This document shows, in pieces, positions 24,101 through 36,900 of a stretch of DNA of 64,000 bases. Both the position numbers and the translations under genes were made by a program. The notes beneath the pieces were generated by a model. That model had not been told where the DNA came from. It saw nothing but the letters and a program-made list of their open reading frames with translations, and ran no database searches. The stretch's first letter is position 1. Each line of letters starts with the position of its first letter. This stretch comes from Watersipora subatra (taxonomy: Eukaryota; Bryozoa; Gymnolaemata; Cheilostomatida; Watersiporidae), in the NCBI RefSeq assembly GCF_963576615.1, contig NC_088716.1:56695181-56759180 (forward strand). The letters are read 5' to 3'.

Positions 24101-27100
24101 TTAAAAAGTTTTAAAAAGGCTGGCTAAAAGTTAGTGAAAGCGAGGCTGAAGGTTTAAAGTTGGAAAAAGGTAATACAAAAATTGAAACGAAGACAAAATT
24201 AGAGTTAAGTTTAGTAAAAGATTAAAACTTCGTTTCAAGTGTGCGTTTAGGCAGCTAAATTCATTTAAGTTAAATTCAGTATTTCTTATTTTACAAAGTG
24301 CCACAAAAGTCTAGTGTATCTCTCTCACACCATCATTAGCCACTACGTCTATCTCGAAGGTAAAAACTCCATACAGTACTGTACACAGTAATGTTACATT
24401 GTATTGTAGATCATAACCACTAAATATATATTTGCAACTTTGTAAGAGTTAGTGAATCGCAACAATTAAAAACACATTTTCCACAGTAATATCCTTTTTT
24501 AGATGATTTATTTCATAATTTGGGAGCGGATTAATTTGTACTTTGTTAATTTATATAGGAAATAGTACCTTGAGACTTGAGTAAATTGACATACGAGCTC
24601 AGTGCCAGAACCTGTATGACTGTATTCTCTTATTGAGAAATGACCCATGTTGTGAATTAGGCACTATGACATCAATAGCAGTATTTACACCACGCATACT
24701 ACAACCAGTTCGTTGCATATTCTATAAACATGTCACTAACTGACCGAACGTACTAAAAAAGGCAAAGAAACATTTCTGTGTAAAGGCTATAAATTGTACT
24801 CACAATGGTGTAGGGATCACATATGACATCCTCTACAATGGAGAAAATCAAATAAGATCATTGGAGCTGAAAAAGGTTTGTCTACATCTCTGATAAGTTA
24901 ATGTATTAATTGCAAGGAGCGCAATAAGACAATTTGGAAGGCAGTTCAGTGAGGTAGAGAGACGTTTAGGTCTTTCTATTTAATTAAATAGAGAGGTGGA
25001 ACAACAGGTTCATTGGCGCATGATAGTGAATTGAAGCAAGCTACTTCATAGAGCAAATATTGAAAGCTGTCAATTTAGCAGATGACAGGACATGTGGCAA
25101 TTGCAAGCATTGATGATTATCACAATTTCTTATAACCGTTGTTCTCATTACAAGTAAAAATGGACTTGGCAGCAATGATAACGCAATCAAAAAAAGGTAC
25201 ATCAAAACCTTTGTTGTCTGTTTTGTAGAGTATTGAAGTTGATTCTGTAACTCGGCATACGACTTTATTTTAAGACTTCGGATAAATTGCAAAAATTTAT
25301 GCTCTAGCTGATCTTCATAAACATCAATTTTAAATGCAGACAAGTCTAAAACCTCCTATGGATATCATCGAACACAAAATAGTTTAAATAGCTTATTCCA
25401 GAAAATATTGTATATGTTCGGCCAGTGATACAAATGGTTTAAAAGTTTGAAATTTCTACAATTTTAAAATGTACTCTTTAACTCTACTAGATGTTATTTG
25501 TGCAAATTTATGGAAGGGTTTAAAATTTCACAATTTATTAAAAACGCACACAATTTTAATTTGCGTGCAAAACATGTGAAGAGAGTCAATTAAATTTCAA
25601 CTGTTTAATAATAAGAGTATGAAATTATAGATTTGTGAAAAATGTTCGTGTTACAGGTTGAGTGAGAGAACAAATTTTTAATGCGTTAACGTAGCAAATA
25701 ACATTACAGATTGGTGTTTGAATAGTATTTTGTGTTATTTTGACCGAAAACCAGGTTTTATCAACATTTTCAAGTCCATGAAAATTGATAGAAAGATCGA
25801 TGATCCATGCAAAATGTCAACAGAAAACAGTTGCGATCCTATATAATTATATTAAAATTGTTCATTGTTTCAACTAGACTATCTAAAAATGGTTTGCTCA
25901 AATCATATTTATGAAAGTAGAGCAAGCGTTACTAGGTTTTAAAACAGATGACTTGAGAACAAGATAATTTTTAGGACAATGTTTGAGATTTCCTATTTGT
26001 GTGAAGAAAGAAGTTCTTGCTAGTGCACTCCTCAATATGTACACAAAAGCTGATTGGAGTAATTGTAGTCACCACTCAAAAAAGTTAATTTGGGGTGTAT
26101 AAATAAATGCGACACAACTTCGGTATTTGCGGAATCTGCTTCAACCATGCGTTATAACTATCTGCCATGCTGTGAAACTGAAACATGTCGAGTGGTGACA
26201 AAATGGGGTAAAATGTATACAAATAGCAGCTAAGAGAGGGGTTTTGTCTTGCATTGGCATTGACATTGCATGTTGTATGTCCAAGGAAACGCCGAAAAAA
26301 ATGACCATCTCATGTCACACATTGTTGCTTGCATCTCAAGTGTTTTTGTCCTCAAAACTGTTTTTTCTAAACATCACCGTCATTGCAGAAAAATAAAAAA
26401 TCATGATTATTTGGTATGAATAGATGTAATTTTAAAATGCTGTCAATTAATCTTAACTTCTATACAGATTTTAGTGTGACCACGATCTCTAAAATGTTGT
26501 GGCTATTTAACACCACAAATTTTTAGGCTTAATGTAAATACGAATATGCTCTACAACAATCCAGCCAACAATTAGTAGATACCAGTTATAAAAACAGTAG
26601 TACGACTGAAAACAACTTTGACATCTCTGAACAGCTGTGAGAAAGGTTTTAGTGACTGGTATTTGAGACAATAGTTCAAAATCTTTGAAATGGCTCACAC
26701 TAAGAACAGCCACATACGCTTAACAATGGCCTCCTAAACTTCAAATATATTCTAAACCCATAACTCATCTTGTATGAAACCAGCTTTTACCAATCAAATG
26801 CGGTTGGTGTTTTGTTTCATTATCAGGCCTTGCTGAAGAGCTAAAATTTACTTATAACCGTTAAACTATACCTGGTTATGGTGGAAATTTGTGGGTGGAT
26901 GCTGAAACCTTGGATGTGTGTGAAATGCCTTTTGTGGTTTTACTGAAACAAATGGGAATAATTGAGTGAAATTAATATTTTCGTTGATGTAGCAAAATCC
27001 ATTGTTCTCCTACGTATATAAAGTGACTAAAGTAATGACCGAGTGACAGATTTGATACAAATAACATATAGCAAGATGACAAAAGCACAATTGGTGTTAA

Positions 27101-27982
27101 ATGCATGGAAAGGATAGTCACAAGAGAAAACATACCTATAAAGACATAAGAATAGAATTGTCTAAATGACTTTAAGCATGTGTAAATAACCATGTAAGTC
27201 ACTATGGTTTGAGTAACACTATGGGCCATCGAAGATAAATGTCTCAACAACAGCATGTTTGAATAGCTGTAAACATCACTAGCAACTCTATGGGTCATTG
27301 AATCGAGCGACTCAATACAAACCTGTTGCCGTCCTTTGTTTTCTGCTAAAATCAAAGTGATTTTGTGCTTGTTGATGTGGAATATTAGCCATGGAAACCA
27401 ATGGTGGAGGACTGCCAATAGACATCAAGGATGGGATTGTAGATGTACAGCTGAAGGGCACTGATGAAGCCCTGACTGGTGAAGATGGTGAAGATGTAAC
27501 CACAGAACTCATGTTTGAAGCTGTGGCTGTGGTTACCATGCGTGAAGGTGACGAAGTAGATGCCAAAATTGCTCCGCTAAACAGCACGGAAGAAATTATC
27601 CATGCTATTTGAAGGAAAATATCTTAGCATTTCAAGATTAGGGCCTTATAAACCTCCAACATAGGAGGAAAGTGCTGACAACTTCTATCATAGAGCAATG
27701 ATGAACAAGGATCAGCAACACTTACCAAGTAGATACGACCGGTTCTGGAGATTGCGTGAGTGTGAGTGGAGTAGATGTGCAAGGAATAGTGGGAGATGAA
27801 AAAGTGGGAGCTAGTGCATCTTTACTAGCACTCATAGTAGGCAAGGATGTTGGTGCAGAGCGTGATGCAGAGGTTACAGGAGAGTAGGAATACAGAGTCT
27901 CATGCGAAGCTTCTATGACAAAATCATCGTCGTTGTCAGAATCACCGCCGCTAGAGACAGACCAGTCTAACTCATCAGCTAT
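21161..27982 (-). CDS. TDRD5: TDRD5-like C-terminal tail: Ser/Pro-rich, PPPL repeats, coiled segment, RG end (exons 14-20)
   Basis: After an acidic stretch (SDNDDDFVIEAS) the tail is Ser/Thr/Pro-rich and probably disordered. A short motif recurs: SPPPLVSMA in exon 15 and GPPPLERIE, SPPPLEHVH and GPPPLVPVQ in exon 18. Exon 17 is a 29-nt microexon between a good acceptor (ctccattgtag) and donor (gtgagt); without it the frame between exons 16 and 18 fails. Exon 19 encodes a charged helix (KLDQEINECQKQLAK). Exon 20 ends CFGRGRGRLNLASFVD then stop; the GRGRGR stretch resembles arginine-methylation sites of piRNA-pathway proteins. The tail is inferred from open frame, phase and motif repetition rather than a named domain. 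Confidence 0.75.
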
Positions 27983-30900
27983 CTGAAAATGAGAAAAAAC
28001 TAGAAAATTATGAGAATGATAGATTAATGAGAATTACGAAAAATATGAGAATTTTCGAACTTGAACCGATTTGAAACTTTACGCTATATGGAATTTTTTA
28101 CTTGTTTTAACAAAAAAGACTCCACATGTTATGAAAGTTCCAAATGCTATCAAAGTTTTTGTTACAACGCAAAAACTTTCATAACACAAGTTGAACATAA
28201 CGAAAATAAACATAACAAAAAATAGAAAACATTAATTCATTACATCAAGTGAAATTTAAGTAAAGGGAGGCTTACGTTACAAGAGCGTCTACTGCACTGT
28301 TAGGATACAATATTCAATATTATACTATATATTTTTAGTGAAAGAACGCAAATAAGACATCAGATAAATTATGGCATCTTTGCTAACACTGGATTCTTTT
28401 TAAGGATCTTTAAAAAAAAACACTTTGTGGTCTAGGATGAACTCCTAACACCAATATTGATTTAGCAACTGAGTCTGAGGTGCAAAGATGCTATTATTTA
28501 CCGACACTAACTCAGAGCCTTTTTATGAAAAAGAAGCTTTTCCAAAGATAGTGATAGTCTAATTGGTATGGAAGTCATCTTATAATGCTAAGTTTCTAAG
28601 AAGCAGCAAGAATTTTATATAACAATTGTCACTATGCAACATAGTTTAATTCAATAAGAGAAGCTTAAAAACTGCAACAATTTTCTTATTAGTTTTTGGT
28701 CTGTTGCAAAGGCCAATGAAATTTTGATGCTGCTCCTTTAAAATGAGTTAAAAAAGGACAAGAAGCCAACCTGACGAGGCACTTGAGCTGACGAGTCAGC
28801 AAATACAGCGAATTCGCTGGTGACTAAATAATCATTAATGTGGATATCAATTTCTCCAGTAGTATCTGTGAGGCAGACAGACAGCCTTTGTTCCTGCAAA
28901 AACACGAATTTCAAAGATAGAAATTGAAGGAATAAACTTGCAGAGACTTATTCCGCAAATGTGAAAAATATACATGTCTATTACAGATGAAGGCTGAGAT
29001 CTATCAAGTAAAGTGTAAAGATAAAAGATTACGCCATCCAGGGGACCACAACTACCAACAATACAGCTGGCAAGAAAGTTACAAGGACTGGTGAAATGGT
29101 CTGCCTAGAGAGTTCTTCCTGAAACTGGAGGTTAGTAATACATGTAAGAATAAGAAAAAACAATTTGATCGCTGAGCAATTATTAGAATGTTTGCTAAGA
29201 GCGAGAACTTGAGAAACTATTACATAACTGAGTTGTCTGCCCTTACCCTAGTAATGGCTATCATTTATAAGCGGGTTCTTAATTTGGTGTTTTAGCATTT
29301 GTTTGTATGTCGTATTTTATCATGTTTTTACAAACTTACATAGTCAGTTGTTCGAACTAATAATTATTCGGTGACCAGTTTTTAAATATCCCTAAAATGG
29401 CTACGCATCATAACGAAAAACTAACGTGATCGGTTCAAAAGGTCTTGTTTTACTCAGAATCAAATTGGATTCTTGGTGATGACCGGAATTTGGTTTTCTT
29501 TAAAATAAACTATATTCAGAGAAGACCTAAGGTTAATGTCCAACTCAGACAAGTTCCGAATATTCGACTGAAATACATGTATGTAGATAGATATCAAGCG
29601 CATACATATTCACACTGATCTAGATTGACACTATATGCTCGTACAATTAAAACTTACCCGATCTATGGCCTTGACAATTGCACAGAGTCGCTTGGAGGCC
29701 GTTAGATTAAGAAATGCTTTGCACGCTGCGGGTGACCAAGTGTCACCTGTAGCGGGTAATATCCCAAACAACGTAGCCCGTTGAGCAAATATTGGTGTAA
29801 TGAGAAACTTTTGTCTGGAAGTAATACAAACAATGCAAATTTTAAAAAGATGCCTACCACGACAAAATTCACAAAAAGCTAATTTTGTCGCAACATACTT
29901 ACTTCAGATAGTAGAGATGAGACTTGTGAACGGAACACCGAGTGCCATAATCGACAAATGCTACTTGCACAAAGTTTCCATCTATCACTTTAGTGATACG
30001 AGCCCGATGCCAGTGGTTGTCATTAGGGTACCTGCACACGACGAGCTGTCCGGGTACCGCGAATGCCAGAGGCAGCTGATAAGTCATGGATGACTCTAAA
30101 GGGCTATATACTTCTCTAAAATAAAGATGTGTTGACTAGACAAGCTTGACAAGTCTTGTCAGGTGTCTACACAGCAAACTTTGAAACTGTTTAGATAAAC
30201 TAGATTATATTGGAAATGAAATTAAAGGCTGGTGCACCCTATTTCGCCATATGTTGGAGTTGTCCTCTCAGTGAGTATTCTTTGATTATGTGCGCCGTAA
30301 ACCGATGGCATCGTCGAGGCAACGCGGATACTTCGGAAAGGTTTAATGCTGTCACTTTTTCAATAGTTCACCGAGCATCCACGACAGCCTGTGCAATGAG
30401 TACCACTTCGGCAAAAGTGATTGGCTGTCCCAGATTCTACTATCTATATTTTCTTTCATGACAGTTGCTGCTGGACTTGTATTTCATCATTTCCGCGAAA
30501 CCACATTGTATAATGAGAATGCTATACCACAGACATTTCACTTATGTAAGTGATGGGTTTGCAATAGTGTGAACATTGTTACAGATGATCACTGAAGTAT
30601 AGCATGATTAACACCAACATATGGCGATATAGTGTGAACTAACTTAAAGCCAAACTACCAGCAGACTGAACTCTCTTATGATGAAAACACAAAACCTACT
30701 CGAGCTGGTCCATAAGTTCCTCTAGCCTGCTACCAGCATAAGCATCAGGAAGGAGCTGGACGAAGAAGTTGGATGGATCATAGATCTGACTGACCATGAG
30801 AGTTATGTACCGGTCAAGTGGTGGGACAGTTGATGGCACATTGTAACACACTCCGGGGCCAACTGCATCTTGAATTTCTGTGGATAAGCTTCTTAGCTGC

Positions 30901-33900
30901 AAGTATAGACGTAGCAAAACGATGCCGCTAGCCTGCTAGACTTGGAGATGTTTAGGCACTATCAATTAAAGTACAGATAGGAAACATTTACCCAATATAC
31001 CGTAAAACCTCTAATTGAACGCCACCTCTAACTGAACGCCATTTCTATATGAATGCCACCTCCATTTGACTGACACCCTGAAAGAAGGGTTGAAAAATAG
31101 AGCGCCATGGCGTTCAATTAGAGGTTTCACGGTACATCAAATTTAACAAACTTGTCTAAAACTGGAATGCTCATGAGCTCTCACGCTCACCAGAAAGAGC
31201 AAGCTGCCTACACTCGTAAAGGAAGCACTACTAGTAATTCAGACCAATATTTTATTAATTTGTTTGTCAATCCTTTAAGAATGAGTCTATTTACCGCTTC
31301 CACATAAGGGACCACTCAATTCAGCAGCATGTTAAGTCACTCGTGAGTGACCAAAATTACGTAATGCCTCAGAAGGTACAACGAAGACAGTGCTTAGCCC
31401 AAGCTATTTCTACACTTTTCATTCTAGATAAAAATCAGAAGAAACGAAGCTATGGTACGAGCTGCTACAGATACAACAATACATACGTAACCCAGCCTTG
31501 CCATATCTATTAATAGAGTGCATAAGAGAAATTTACTGTGCTTTATATATTACCTGCTCTCTTGCTATACATTTTATGAGGTAAATTATGTAAAAAGACA
31601 TTTTTTTTAAGGTAAATTAGAATTATATTATATTTAATAAAGAAAATAGTTTTATAATTTGAAGAAATAACTTTTAAAAGTAAAGTCAGACAGTCTCTGC
31701 TATCAGCATACAGCTAAAATCTTTTTGTTCAATTCAGTCATAAATGCAACATATCTCAAGCAATTTGTAAAACTGGATGCTTTATTTCATAGAAAACTCA
31801 CTTTGAACATTTACTGACATGTAAATGTTTTCGCCGATAGAACATTGCAAAAAAATTAAATCCCCCACTGTCCACCCACTAATCCTCCACTGTACACCCA
31901 CTAATCCTCCACCGTACACCTAAGATACACCGTACACCGTACACACATAAGATTTTATCTTTAGAACACTTACGCAGCAATAAACATTGCTCTGTTAAAC
32001 TCCGCGCAAAACATTAAAATTAAAAACAAGGAAGCGTTTAAAATAGCAATACACACGAAGCTGGCCTAGAAACTTGCAAGTGAATGTATTGGAACACTTC
32101 ATCTTTTGTCCTCATAATCGTACATTTGAAAAAATATTCTAAAATTTAATAAAAAATTCACAGGATATGCCATAAATACATACCCATATACAGGCCCTTA
32201 AAAGGTCGTTGCATATATACATGCCATCGGTACGACAAGGAAATCAGGCAGAAGATTATTTATATACTCTAGGTCAGACCTTGTTAAAACAAAGGTTAAA
32301 GTCAGCGGAAAGCTTCAAGTAGTTCCTTTAAAATAATGTCTGGGCTTACGTGAACAGGCTGAGCATGCTCCGTGACTTCTGCACTTGGTTTCACTCTGAT
32401 TAGTGGACCAAATTTGGCTGAGATAATCTCAAACTTAGCACTGAGCACCTCAGACAGTAGTGATTGTATGGAAGAAAATCCATATGTAGGAGGAGACAAA
32501 TCTATTCCTGTGTCTAGCTGCAAGTACAAACATACATGGCATAATCAAATCCTGTGCAGGTACAATTTCTTTAAGCAATTTTAGTACAACAGAAAAATTT
32601 AATAGCAAAGGTATTTGATGATTAATCTCACATCTGTTCCAAATTAACAGATTCATGTACATTAATAACAGCCGTAGCTTTCTAGAATAGTGACATCAGC
32701 AAAATATAACCACAGTTCTTATTAAAGATCTACTTCTGTATTACAGATCAGGAATTTAGGTTAAAGACCGTTGAGACACGAAAACACCAGGAATGTTGTA
32801 GCAATTTATGTCTTGCACTCGTTAGCATTTTGTCATGTATACACTGTTTTTTGGTCAATTGATAAAAAGCTGAAGGAACGAGACAGGACGTTGGAGTTTG
32901 TACAGACGAATGGGGTTGTTATGATACACTCGTGTTAATACTAGAACTATACTAACAAGTGAATAAAGCCATCCTCAGTGTTGATGATAGAAAGATGCTT
33001 GTACATTGCCAACTCATCAGTTTCTAACTGAATGAATACACACTTCAACCATATATACAACCACTTCTACCATTTCTATTTCTTTACAACCTTGACATTT
33101 GTTCTGGTTTTTTGACAAATAAAAAAAACAACACATAAAGAATATCCATAAGTTGTCGAAATGAATTCTTACCAATTTTCTTAGTGATGAATTCAAATGA
33201 GAAATTTCACTATTAAAAGTGCTCGGGTTAATTTTAAAATATGATCTATGAAGTCACAAATTCTTAATCTCTAAATCATGTACTTAAAGAAATCCGTCAG
33301 ATAAAAAGTGTTACAATGTTTCCATACACTTATATCGCTGCTGTAAAATCTATACTTCTATACTTCTGCTACATTCCAGTTTTTGTTACGGAAAGTACGG
33401 TATATGTGAGCTTACATTTCAACAACTGGACGGTTCGCTATTTGAACCAATATCAACAACTTCAATATAACAGTAATAAGTGTGAATAGCATACCTTGAA
33501 GATTTCACGAAAATTGCCGAGGTATATACCGCACGGTGTTTCTTCCACAACACTGCAAATCTTCTTAACCATTTCATGTGGAATACGCTTCTTTTTTGTT
33601 GGTTCATTAGATGGTTGCTGAACAGAACCTGGTTAAAAGAATATCATCAGATTGATAGAATACATACCAAAGTCCTAAGAATCACGCTATTAACCTTTTA
33701 AACCCTGGCTATCCTTGTCAATGTGCTTCAGTAACCCGGGGCAATTCGTTCAACGATCTAAAGATTTAAAACTTTTATTAAATATATCTAGATGTGCTCG
33801 TAATATAACAATATTTGGTAAAGCACTAGTAAAAATGTCCGGCAACCAATGGCACATGTCACCAAACAGAAAAAAAGTGTTTCACAACTATCCGGGCTAA

Positions 33901-36900
33901 AACCATAAAAATTAGTACGATTTTAAAAACTTGCAAAATATTTACAGTAGCATCATATCCATCGAACACACGCTTATCATAGTTTTATGGCTCAAGATAA
34001 ACGGAAAAATTATTGTTAGTATCGTATAATTATTCATTTGCATTACAACCATCCATGACTAAACAACAAACGAGTCACATTTATTTTTTTATGAAGGAAG
34101 TAGATAAAGATATTTGAAAACGGCTAAAAACGGAAGCGAAATTTCTGGTCTAATGCCCTGTGCAAGAATGAATTTGATTGGTTTACACTGTTCTTTAGAA
34201 ACAGCATTTGTAAACAGAGCCATATGAATGCCGTTATTTCGGCCGTTAGGGTTAGTGACACACTCTCGCAATGCCAGAATACTGGCCATGAGGGTTTAAA
34301 GTGTTAAACCCACATGGCCAGTATTCAGTGCTGATTCAAACAATACGAACAACTTAAAGATGAACCTACGCAAAAACTTAGTAGATTTTATCAGAGTGTC
34401 GATATTTTTCTATTATTTGCGATCGTTTTCGATGTTTTTGATCAGACTGCCAGGATGTTTTAAGATTAAAATAGACAAAACTTGATTGTGGTAAAAACCT
34501 TAGATCAAGTGAAAGTACGATTCTGAGGTAAATAGATGCAAAGTGACTGACAGAATAGAAACCCGTAACACTAAAACTTGAACGCAATAGTCGATATTAA
34601 CTAAAGCAGTAGCAGTAGCAACCAGTAGCATCATTCTACTACATACTTCTCTTCTGAACGTTTTAACCAAGTTTTGTTGATTTTAATCTATAAACATCCC
34701 GGCAGTCAAATCACGTCAAACATAAGGAAACAATCGCAAATGATAAAAATGTATCAATACTTTCTGATAAAGTCTACTAAAGTTTTGCTCTACTATGAGC
34801 ATTAGAGCTCTCATAATAGAGCAAAAGTATGCTCTGTTATGAGAGTTATGACTCTCATAACAGAGCGTACGAAGTTGTGTTAGACAAGTACCTGCACCAG
34901 AAGAGTAATTAACATGGCTGAGAAACCAGTCGCCAGTGTCATTTTCTCGACGCAAGTTCACAGTCTCCACAAGGTCATTCATTAGGTTCAAAGTTGAACT
35001 GTATCCGTAATGCCTTGGATCAAACTCTCTGCCAATCCTTGCACGATATAGCTCACTGAATTTATAAAGGGGCACCTCTTGATCCCCAAGGACCTACAAT
35101 GCAGTTGAATTTCGTATGATTATTATGCTTACACAATTACGCAATACCATGCATGCAAGCCAGCATGCATGAAATAAGCACTACCATCAGTCATTCAACA
35201 TATTGGCCATTTGTGCCATGTAGGTGGCAGCCTTTATAAATAAACTGTTTTAAATTTAATTATTTTCCTATGATGAGAATGTAAAAACTTCATACTATGG
35301 TAGAGTGAGAAAGATATGAAAACAGAAAGGTAATCAGTTTTGAGACCGCAAGTTCTCCATTATTTTCCCACTGTATGAGATTTGGAATTTTATTTGAGTG
35401 CAACAAGCAACTCGGATTACTTTGTAAATGATAAAATTCCACTGATAATTTTTGTTTGTATACATGTATATAATACGCAAAAACCGCAATGGAAGGCTGA
35501 AATCAGACATAAAACTAATAAGAAAAGCGTGACCAGCCTTTGTTACTGCTCGGCACAACGTTTGTCTGGTTGATTCGGAAGGTGGAGAGGACATCGACGA
35601 ATCTACAAGAGAAGTTGAATATGGAAGACTGATGACTATACATTGATTTATTTAACGATGGTAACGACTTGTTTGACGATGGGTAACATGCATGAACTGG
35701 AATAGACCTAAAAGACAATAGCATATGTAACATGAGAAAATTAATCTATGTTGTTTACATGGAATATGCAGGAGACAGAAAATGCATACAAGAATACAAG
35801 TACATAATACAAGAAGAATACATATAAAATACGTATAAGAATACAAGGCAGGAATACAAGTCAGTAGATGAATATAGATACTATGAGTAGATAACATTGG
35901 TGATACAACAGATAATGGTTACAGCAGCTTGGAAACTTAATAAACACAGATGTAAGATAGATGTAGAAACAGATCACCAGTCATGTAATCACTAAGAGCA
36001 AAATTAGGAAATACTATATAAGCGATATTATATAAGCGATATTATATAAGCGATACTATATAAGCGATGCTATATAAGCGATACTATGTAAGCGATACTA
36101 TATAAGCGATACTATATGAGCGATACTATGTAAGCGATACTATGTAAGCGATACTATGTAAGCGATACTATATAAGCGATACTATATGAGCGATACTATG
36201 TAAGCGATACTATGTAAGCGATACTATGTAAGCGATACTATGTAAGCGATACTATGTAAGCGATACTATATAAGCGATACTATATAAGCGATACTATATG
36301 AGCGATACTATGTAAGCGATACTATGTAAGCGATACTATATAAGCGATACTATATGAGCGATACTATGTAAGCGATACTATGTAAGCGATACTATATAAG
36401 CGATACTATATAAGCGATACTATATGAGCGATACTATGTAAGCGATACTATGTAAGCGATACTATGTAAGCGATACTATGTAAGCGATACTATATAAGCG
36501 ATACTATATGAGCGATACTATGTAAGCGATACTATGTAAGCGATACTATATAAGCGATACTATATAAGCGATATTATATAAGCGATACTATATAAGCGAT
36601 ACTATGTAAGCGATACTATATAAGCGATACTATATGAGCGATACTATGCGAGCGATACTATGTAAGCGATACTATATAAGCGATACTATATAAGCGATAC
36701 TATATAAGCTATGTAAAGAACTCACCAGCAGAAGGAAATGATATCATAACTGCATTTCCCTTCATTGTCATTACCATGCCATCAATTGAACTACAAGAAA
36801 GCAGACACTCAGTAACGCCTACTTGTTCACCTGTACACAGAACTAGTGTGACAACATACACTAGAGCTACAAACAAACCAACCCAGTTATTCAGACAAAC

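Noticed and set aside
26972-27418. 148-residue minus ORF overlapping exon 15
   Set aside because: It reads intron sequence in a frame that does not match the neighbouring exon phases.
27391-27612. Plus-strand acidic ORF of 73 residues
   Set aside because: It is the antisense shadow of TDRD5-like exon 15, whose frame and splice phases fit on the minus strand.
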